A stretch of 64,000 nt of DNA from Flammeovirga sp. EKP202. Lineage in GTDB: Bacteria; Bacteroidota; Bacteroidia; Cytophagales; Flammeovirgaceae. Under the pieces are notes generated by a model. The model worked only from the letters and a program-made list of their open reading frames with translations, was not told the DNA's origin and made no database searches. Made by a program: the position numbers and the translations under genes. Shown piece after piece: positions 58,136-64,000 of this stretch (positions within the stretch are counted from its first letter, which is position 1; every line of letters begins with the position of its first letter). The stretch covers positions 62,001 to 126,000 of the forward strand of contig NZ_JACVVP010000020.1 in NCBI RefSeq assembly GCF_014534745.1, given 5' to 3'.

Positions 58136-61069
58136 ATGACAGCAAAAGTGAACATAGGAAAGGCACTACTTCAGCGTTTAAGTCAGCAACTTAAAGGAGA
58201 ATTACATTATGATGATGTAATGAAAACACTGTATGCCACAGACGCCTCCGCATACCGTGAACTTCCTTTGGCTGTCGCTTTTCCAAAAGATGAAGAAGAC
58301 ATCAAAACGCTTATCACATTTGCTAACCAACATAACACATCTCTAATTCCAAGAACTGCAGGTACATCATTAGCTGGACAAGTTGTTGGTCATGGTATTG
58401 TTGTGGATGTTTCAAGAACTTTCACTAAAATTCTTGAAGTCAACAAAGAGGAAGGCTGGGTGAGACTACAACCTGGTGTGATACGTGATGAACTAAACAA
58501 GCACCTTAAAGACTTTGACTTGTTTTACGGCCCAGAAACATCTACGGCCAACAGAGCAATGATTGGGGGGATGGTTGGCAACAACTCATGCGGTTCTAAT
58601 TCAGTGCAATATGGATCAGCAAGAGATCACCTTATCGAAGTAAGAGGGTTCTTGAGCGATGGATCTGAAGCGGTTTTTAAAGCTGTTACTCCTGAAGAAT
58701 TCGAAGCGAAAGCACAACAAGACAATCTAGAAGGAAGATTGTACAAAGAGGTAAAAGAAATGCTTCTCCCTGAAGAAGTGAGAGCTGAAATTGCCAAAGA
58801 GTTCCCTAAACCTTCTATTCCTAGAAGAAATACCGGCTATGCGATTGATTTACTAGCCTTGATGCAACCTTTCAATCCAGAAGGAAAACCTTTTAACTTC
58901 TGTGAGTTAATTGCTGGATCTGAAGGAACATTAATTTTCATTACTGAAATCAAAATGCATTGTAATCCTACTCCTCCAAAATACAAGGGAGTGTTATGTG
59001 CACAATTTGATTCCATTGATGAATCTTTAAAAGCTAACCTTATTTCATTAAAGTTCAACCCAACTGCGGTTGAGTTAATGGATAAATATATATTAGATTG
59101 TACCAAAAACAGTATCGAACACCGTCAGAATAGATTCTTTTTAGAAGGAGATCCTGCGGCAGTGTTAGTGACAGAAATTGCAAGAGATACTGTGGAAGAA
59201 ATGCGTGCTGATGCTGCAGCGTTAGAAGCTGCTTACAAGGAAGCAGGTATGGGGCATTACTTCAAGTTGGTGGAAGGAGAAGATGTAAAAAGAGTTTGGA
59301 ACTTGCGTAAAGCTGGACTTGGACTACTCTCTAATGTTCCTGGTGACCCTAAAGCAGCTCCTGTCATCGAAGATACAGCGGTAGACGTAGAAGATCTTCC
59401 GGCATACATTGCAGATTTCAATGAAATTTTGAAAAAGTATGACCTTTTCTGCGTGCACTATGCACATGCAGGATCAGGAGAATTACACCTTAGACCTGTT
59501 TTGGATTTAAAGACCCAAGACGGTAATAAAATGTTTAAGGTCATTGCTGACGAAATTGCCAAACTTGTTAAGAAATACAGAGGTTCACTGAGTGGAGAAC
59601 ATGGAGATGGTCGTCTAAGAGGTGAATTTATTGAATATATGGTCGGTTCAAAGAACTTTAAGCTGATTGAAGCTACCAAAAGATCTTGGGACCCTCATAA
59701 CGTTTTCAATCCTAATAAAATTGTCGATACTCCTCCAATGGATGAGAGTCTTCGTTTTATGCCGGGAATTGAAACACCAGAAATTAAAACAACATTGGAT
59801 TTCAGTGCTTCTCAAGGCATCATTAGAGCAGCTGAATTCTGTAACGGTGCGGGTGCTTGTAGAAAAACGGAAGTAACAGGTGGAACAATGTGCCCTTCTT
59901 ATATGGCGACCAGAAACGAGAAAAATACCACTCGTGCCAGAGCCAATATTTTAAGAGAGTACTTAAGAGCTCCTTATACGATCAACCGTTTTAACCACGA
60001 TGAGATTTATGAAGTGATGGACCTTTGTCTATCATGTAAAGGTTGTAAATCAGAGTGTCCTTCTAACGTAGATATTGCAAAGCTAAAAGCTGAATTTTTA
60101 CAGCAATACTACAAGGCGAATGGTGCTCCAATGCGTGCTAAGATGATCGCCTACTTCCCTCGTTTAACTCAAATGGCGATGCTCACACCTGGTTTATTCA
60201 ACTGGATGATCAGTAACCCATTGACAGGGAGTATTTTCAAATCAATCACTGGTTTTGCATCTGAAAGATCAATTCCTAAAGTACACAAACATACTTTTAA
60301 AAGCTGGTTGAAAAAATATACACCTAAGAAAGCAACAAAAGGTAAAGTATATATTTTCTGTGATGAGTTCACTAACTACAATGACACTCCAATTGGTTTA
60401 AAAACCATCACTTTGTTGGAGAAGTTGGGTTATGAAGTCGAGTGGCAACCTCACGTAGAAAGTGGTAGAACATTCTTATCAAAAGGTTTTGTGGAAGAAG
60501 CGAAAGATTTAGCTTGTCAAAACGTAGACATGTTGAAAACTTACATTACTGAAGAAACTCCGCTTATAGGTATTGAACCATCTACGATTATGGCCTTCCG
60601 CGATGAATACCCTGACTTGGTACACGCACATCAAAAAGACGATGCAGCCAACTTGGCCAAGAATGCATTGATGATTGATGAGTTTATTGCTAGAGAAATC
60701 AAAGCAGGTAAGATCTCTTCAGATCAGTTTACGGAGGAAGAAAAGTTAGTAAAACTTCACACGCACTGTCAGCAAAAAGCAACAGGTACTCAAGTGACCG
60801 GAAAGCAAATGTTGGGCTTACCTAAAAACTACAAAGTACAGATTATTCCTTCGGGATGTTGTGGTATGGCAGGTTCATTTGGTTATGAAAAAGAGCATTA
60901 CAAAGTTTCAATGGATGTTGGAGAATTAGTATTATTCCCTACTATCCGAAAACTGGATGACGATGTAATTATCGCAGCAGCAGGTACAAGTTGTAGACAT
61001 CAAATTAAAGATGGTACTGAAAGAGATGCATTGCACCCTGTTGAGATTTTATTGAATGCTTTAAAATAG
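58136..61069 (+). CDS. FAD-binding and Fe-S cluster oxidoreductase (D-lactate or glycolate dehydrogenase type)
   Basis: This 977-residue fusion carries an FAD-linked oxidase domain (PCMH fold; PRTAGTSLAGQVVGHG, GPETSTANRAMIGGMVGNNSCGSNS), then its C-terminal FAD domain with HYAHAGSGELHLRPVL and SGEHGDGRLRGEF. A ferredoxin-like region follows with two cysteine clusters (CNGAGACRKTEVTGGTMCPSY and CLSCKGCKSECPSNVDIAKLK). The end carries a CCG-type domain (GCCGMAGSFGYE). The layout is that of quinone-linked D-2-hydroxyacid dehydrogenases, with D-lactate as the most likely substrate. Confidence 0.9.
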   Translation: MTAKVNIGKALLQRLSQQLKGELHYDDVMKTLYATDASAYRELPLAVAFPKDEEDIKTLITFANQHNTSLIPRTAGTSLAGQVVGHGIVVDVSRTFTKILEVNKEEGWVRLQPGVIRDELNKHLKDFDLFYGPETSTANRAMIGGMVGNNSCGSNSVQYGSARDHLIEVRGFLSDGSEAVFKAVTPEEFEAKAQQDNLEGRLYKEVKEMLLPEEVRAEIAKEFPKPSIPRRNTGYAIDLLALMQPFNPEGKPFNFCELIAGSEGTLIFITEIKMHCNPTPPKYKGVLCAQFDSIDESLKANLISLKFNPTAVELMDKYILDCTKNSIEHRQNRFFLEGDPAAVLVTEIARDTVEEMRADAAALEAAYKEAGMGHYFKLVEGEDVKRVWNLRKAGLGLLSNVPGDPKAAPVIEDTAVDVEDLPAYIADFNEILKKYDLFCVHYAHAGSGELHLRPVLDLKTQDGNKMFKVIADEIAKLVKKYRGSLSGEHGDGRLRGEFIEYMVGSKNFKLIEATKRSWDPHNVFNPNKIVDTPPMDESLRFMPGIETPEIKTTLDFSASQGIIRAAEFCNGAGACRKTEVTGGTMCPSYMATRNEKNTTRARANILREYLRAPYTINRFNHDEIYEVMDLCLSCKGCKSECPSNVDIAKLKAEFLQQYYKANGAPMRAKMIAYFPRLTQMAMLTPGLFNWMISNPLTGSIFKSITGFASERSIPKVHKHTFKSWLKKYTPKKATKGKVYIFCDEFTNYNDTPIGLKTITLLEKLGYEVEWQPHVESGRTFLSKGFVEEAKDLACQNVDMLKTYITEETPLIGIEPSTIMAFRDEYPDLVHAHQKDDAANLAKNALMIDEFIAREIKAGKISSDQFTEEEKLVKLHTHCQQKATGTQVTGKQMLGLPKNYKVQIIPSGCCGMAGSFGYEKEHYKVSMDVGELVLFPTIRKLDDDVIIAAAGTSCRHQIKDGTERDALHPVEILLNALK

Positions 61070-61077
61070 TATTACAA

Positions 61078-61112
61078 AAGGGAGAGCAGATCAACATTTG
61101 CTCTTCCTTTTT
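61078..61112 (+). terminator. Terminator of the FAD/Fe-S oxidoreductase
   Basis: GGGAGAGCA (61080-61088) pairs with TGCTCTTCC (61099-61107) with one G-U pair, followed by Ts. Confidence 0.75.
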
Positions 61113-61235
61113 ATATAGAAAACTGAAAATCAACAAAAAACTTTCTACCTCTCAATGACAAACACTATTTTCCGAATGTTTTTAAAGAAGGTGTTTATAT
61201 CGGTTAATGAATTACGATTTTTATACAAGACTCTC

Positions 61236-61243
61236 TATTTTTG
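61236..61243 (+). promoter_or_regulatory. -7 box candidate of the NmrA-like gene
   Basis: TATTTTTG matches TANNTTTG 29 nt before the start. No spaced TTG is clear. Confidence 0.4.
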
Positions 61244-61272
61244 TCATTGATTGATGTATTTATTCAACTAAA

Positions 61273-62139
61273 ATGAAGAAAAAGGTATTATTAACTGGTT
61301 TAAACAGTATTATCGGAAAAGAGGTTTTTCGTTATCTTTCTCGTCATACGCAAACAAAAATCATAGTTGGACAAAGACATAATCCAAATTTACCCCAACA
61401 AGAAGCAGAGTACCGTTATCTTGATTTTAATGATAACTCGACATTTCAAGAAGCTCTAATCGATATAGATACTGTCTTTTTGATAATACCTCGAAATGTA
61501 CCTCACTTTGAGCACTCCTACCGGACTTTTCTTGCATCTTGTAAATCCTCAGGCGTCTCCGAAGTTATCTTCTCCTCTGTTTATAGAGGTCGATACAGTT
61601 TTATCCTTCCTCATCATAAAGTAGAGAAAATTATACGAAAGAGCGGGATGGATTACATCATTGTGCAGGCTACTTATTTCATGCAAAATTTGACTACTTT
61701 TTTCAAAAAGGAAATACAAGAGGATCAAAAAATTGCTATTCCACATTTGAGTAAAAAGTTTAATTGGATAGATGCACGAAATGCAGGTGATGCTATCGTT
61801 AATTTAATCTATAAGTTTGATGAATATAAAAATCAAACGATCCCTCTGATGGGCAATGAGAACAAAAACTTTATGGAGGTGACAGCTAAACTTACGGCAT
61901 CTCTTCCAAAAGATGTAGTTTATAATTCCACGCTAATAGAGTTTATCCTCTCTTTGAAAAGAAAAGGTCTTCAATACAGAGAAATCAGTATTTTACTTGT
62001 TTTTATGTTTCTTGAAAATCTAGATAACAGACAAGAGATTTATCCTAATTACGAAAAAATTACAGGTAAAAAGCCAACAAGACTCATCGAATTTATAATG
62101 AGACATATTCCAGACTTATTACCTGCCAATAACGCCTAA
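61273..62139 (+). CDS. NmrA-like NAD(P)-binding protein
   Basis: This 288-residue protein is a Rossmann-fold member of the NmrA/atypical short-chain dehydrogenase group. The N-terminal loop is GLNSIIGKEV, not the usual G.TG..G, so nucleotide binding may be changed. RYLDFNDNSTFQEALIDIDTVFLI and VIFSSVYRG follow the family pattern. YFMQNLTTFF is a family landmark. Such proteins act as redox sensors or reductases; which is unknown. It is convergent with the helicase gene, with one base between them. Confidence 0.78.
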   Translation: MKKKVLLTGLNSIIGKEVFRYLSRHTQTKIIVGQRHNPNLPQQEAEYRYLDFNDNSTFQEALIDIDTVFLIIPRNVPHFEHSYRTFLASCKSSGVSEVIFSSVYRGRYSFILPHHKVEKIIRKSGMDYIIVQATYFMQNLTTFFKKEIQEDQKIAIPHLSKKFNWIDARNAGDAIVNLIYKFDEYKNQTIPLMGNENKNFMEVTAKLTASLPKDVVYNSTLIEFILSLKRKGLQYREISILLVFMFLENLDNRQEIYPNYEKITGKKPTRLIEFIMRHIPDLLPANNA

Positions 62140-62140
62140 T

Positions 62141-64000
62141 TTATTTCCATCTGCTCACCCTTTCTGCCTTTTCAGAAAGTTCTGAAGACAAAGAGTTAAA
62201 CCTAAACTTCAGTAATCGTTTTCGCCCCTCAATATTTCTTGTAAAATACAACTCAGATTCGTTGAAGTATTTATTCCAATACTTGTGGAAAATCGTTGCT
62301 GTCTTCTTTTTCTTTCCTAATTGTTCGGGTACTGCATGATAGTCTTTTTGAGTAAAGAATGCCCAAAGTTGATGTACTCGCTCTACAATATATCTAGGGT
62401 TTTGAATAGGATTAATTATTTCTTCCAATGCATTCACAAAAGTGTTTTTCTCGAAACTACTTCCTCCTTCTAAATAACAAAATGCCTCTCCATAATCATT
62501 GACAAAAGTCTTTACTGAGAGTTCCTCAGGTTTAGAGTAAAAGATTTTCGTTTGAATTAAAGAACGTAAAAGTGCATCGCCAATTTGCTGTAGATCTTTG
62601 GTAACATCTCGGTATTTTGAATAAATCTTTATGGTTTTCAGGAGTTTTTTCCCGAAGTAAAACAGTCCACCAATATCTGCAAGGCAAAGAATCATTAAAA
62701 GTTCATTTCTATCCTCTGCATAAAGAAAACCTTCTGCTATTTCATAAAAATCCATTAAATGAAGCATAAATAACTGACCTAATTCTAACAACAAATACCC
62801 CATAGACGCTCTGTAATACAACTTTTTCTGCCTATGAAAATTCTTTTCCTCTCTATCAAATGGAACTTTAATTTCTTCAGTGATTTCAACACCATTTTGA
62901 ATAGCCTCGTTCCATTGTAATGAAAGCTGATCTCTTTCTCCTGCTGATTGAAACATTCTCTTATTGAGCAGTTGTGCTGTTTCCTCTGTAAATTGATAAG
63001 GAATTTCCATTCTCAAAATTCCATTTTCAATCGTTTTTTGCTCTCGTTCAGAAATACCTACAAAAGCTCTAAACCTCCTTTTTAAAACCTTCAAATCCTC
63101 TCCCCCATCACTTCTAGTAGGGTCAACAGAGACCAAATGCCAAATATTGCTTGTTTTATTACGATCTGATTGTGATGTTCTGATGGCCCTCCCTCTCATC
63201 TGATTCGACAACACATAAGAACCCACAACACTTGCCAAAATCAAAGAATTAATACAAGGTGCATCCCAACCTTCCCCTAATAAGGCTTTTGTACCCACTA
63301 CAATATTAAAATGCCCTTCTTCAAATAATTGTGTTACTACTTCTACAATCTCATGCTTTAATTTTTCTGACAAATGAATCACTACATAAGCTGTATCATA
63401 AGGGAGTGATGTCGTTGAAAGTTGAAGACCACGGTGATGAAGTACTTCTGTCAATACAGGCATCATCGCTTCCGGAAGTATAATCAAAGAACCAGTCAGT
63501 ACACATAATTTAGCGGTCGAATTCAAGTTCCTTCTTAAATGCTCAAAAATGGGAACAACACCTAATTTATTGATTTCAATTTCTTCGTTTAAATATTCTT
63601 TACGGATGTAGTCACTCAAAACCACCATTCTAAGACGCTCACCTAAGTTATTATGTTCAAACTGAGCAATCGATAAAATACTCTCGATTTTTCCGGTGCT
63701 ATTTTTCAGGTATTGAGTAATTTCTTGATCATTTTCCAACACCACTTTTCTCCCTACAATACCTCCATGCATTCGAATGAACTTCTCTACTGTTTGAATG
63801 TGCTTGGAGAACTCTTTATTACTTTTCTTTTCCTCAAAAATTAAATAGTTAAAGAGCACCTCTAACCAATGCTTATCCAAAGGAGGTATCTTTCTCTGTT
63901 TATTTCCAGTAATTTTAAAATGAAAGTCTGTCAATTCTTGTTGATTTCCTGACAAATAAATTAAAATGGCAGAATAAATTTCTATTTGATCGTATATCCA
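62141..64000 (-). CDS. SF2 helicase, C-terminal part (5' end outside window)
   Basis: The frame stays open to the right window edge (15 more codons beyond the TTG at 63955, starting WIYDQIEIYSAIL), so the gene begins outside. Visible is the helicase C domain: NIVVGTKALLGEGWDAPCIN (motif V, residues near 220 of the visible TTG-started frame) and SNQMRGRAIRTSQ (motif VI). The Walker A and DEAD box must lie beyond the edge. A long C-terminal region of about 350 residues without recognised domain follows, with hydrophobic helices near 365-430. The substrate is unknown. Such long SF2 helicases sometimes belong to defence systems; no partner is visible here. Confidence 0.8.
   Translation of the reverse strand, partial: WIYDQIEIYSAILIYLSGNQQELTDFHFKITGNKQRKIPPLDKHWLEVLFNYLIFEEKKSNKEFSKHIQTVEKFIRMHGGIVGRKVVLENDQEITQYLKNSTGKIESILSIAQFEHNNLGERLRMVVLSDYIRKEYLNEEIEINKLGVVPIFEHLRRNLNSTAKLCVLTGSLIILPEAMMPVLTEVLHHRGLQLSTTSLPYDTAYVVIHLSEKLKHEIVEVVTQLFEEGHFNIVVGTKALLGEGWDAPCINSLILASVVGSYVLSNQMRGRAIRTSQSDRNKTSNIWHLVSVDPTRSDGGEDLKVLKRRFRAFVGISEREQKTIENGILRMEIPYQFTEETAQLLNKRMFQSAGERDQLSLQWNEAIQNGVEITEEIKVPFDREEKNFHRQKKLYYRASMGYLLLELGQLFMLHLMDFYEIAEGFLYAEDRNELLMILCLADIGGLFYFGKKLLKTIKIYSKYRDVTKDLQQIGDALLRSLIQTKIFYSKPEELSVKTFVNDYGEAFCYLEGGSSFEKNTFVNALEEIINPIQNPRYIVERVHQLWAFFTQKDYHAVPEQLGKKKKTATIFHKYWNKYFNESELYFTRNIEGRKRLLKFRFNSLSSELSEKAERVSRWK

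Overview
This window is about 36% GC, lacks Shine-Dalgarno-like leaders, and carries Bacteroidota-type promoters (TTG, about 19-23 nt, then TANNTTTG). Together with gliding and type IX secretion genes (gldH, a PorZ-like end, several C-terminal sorting domains), LruC and DUF3098/DUF3822 proteins and an oxyR, this points to a marine gliding member of the Cytophagia; Flammeovirga or a relative is my best guess. It is ordinary chromosome: I see no tRNA, rRNA, prophage, transposase or CRISPR array. Both edge genes are cut: a PorZ-like propeller protein at the left and an SF2 helicase at the right.

Layout. 1-5.4 kb: PorZ-like C-terminus, an interspersed-repeat candidate, a small lipoprotein, a decayed cobalamin-adenosyltransferase-like protein, dinB, and a secreted alpha/beta hydrolase. 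5.4-10 kb (minus): ribF, truB, uppP, a DUF3098 protein and an NFACT protein. 10-16.5 kb: LruC lipoprotein, S1/P1-like zinc hydrolase, ECF sigma factor, waaA, rsgA, KTSC protein. 16.5-25.5 kb: a propeller/SpoIIE phosphatase sensor, B12-dependent ribonucleotide reductase, VanZ, cyclophilin, an anchored hypothetical, DUF3822 and coaD. 25.5-35.6 kb: ricT-like PSP1 gene and gldH, a kinase-like orphan, a solitary PD-(D/E)XK nuclease, the Pnkp/Hen1 RNA-repair pair, acyl-CoA ligase. 35.9-46.7 kb: subtilase with sorting domain, a Kdo block (kdsB, kdsA, transaldolase-CBS fusion, kdsC-like phosphatase), metF, a membrane protein, ctlX.

46.8-51.2 kb is the most unusual region. It holds four copies of one transcription unit. 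Each has an AAGTGT-N8-ACACTT inverted repeat exactly 204 bp from its start to the end of the -7 box, further ACACTT sites, a TTG-N19-CANNTTTG promoter, and a near-identical terminator block. Two copies enclose paralogous 204-residue secreted beta-rich proteins. The other two enclose no reading frame and should yield structured RNAs of about 135 nt. A frameshifted DUF218 gene lies between copies three and four.

51.2-64 kb: radC, two sorting-domain proteins, an outer-membrane barrel, folE/queD, oxyR, a hypothetical secreted protein, a D-lactate/glycolate-type FAD/Fe-S oxidoreductase, an NmrA-like protein and the helicase.

Functional links: waaA, kdsA, kdsB and the kdsC-like gene all serve lipid A-Kdo synthesis. 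The CBS pair on the transaldolase resembles that of KdsD, the one Kdo-pathway enzyme absent here, so the fusion may bear on arabinose-5-phosphate supply or control. Hen1 and Pnkp seal and mark cleaved RNA. The four-unit array and the transaldolase-CBS fusion are the best candidates for undescribed biology.
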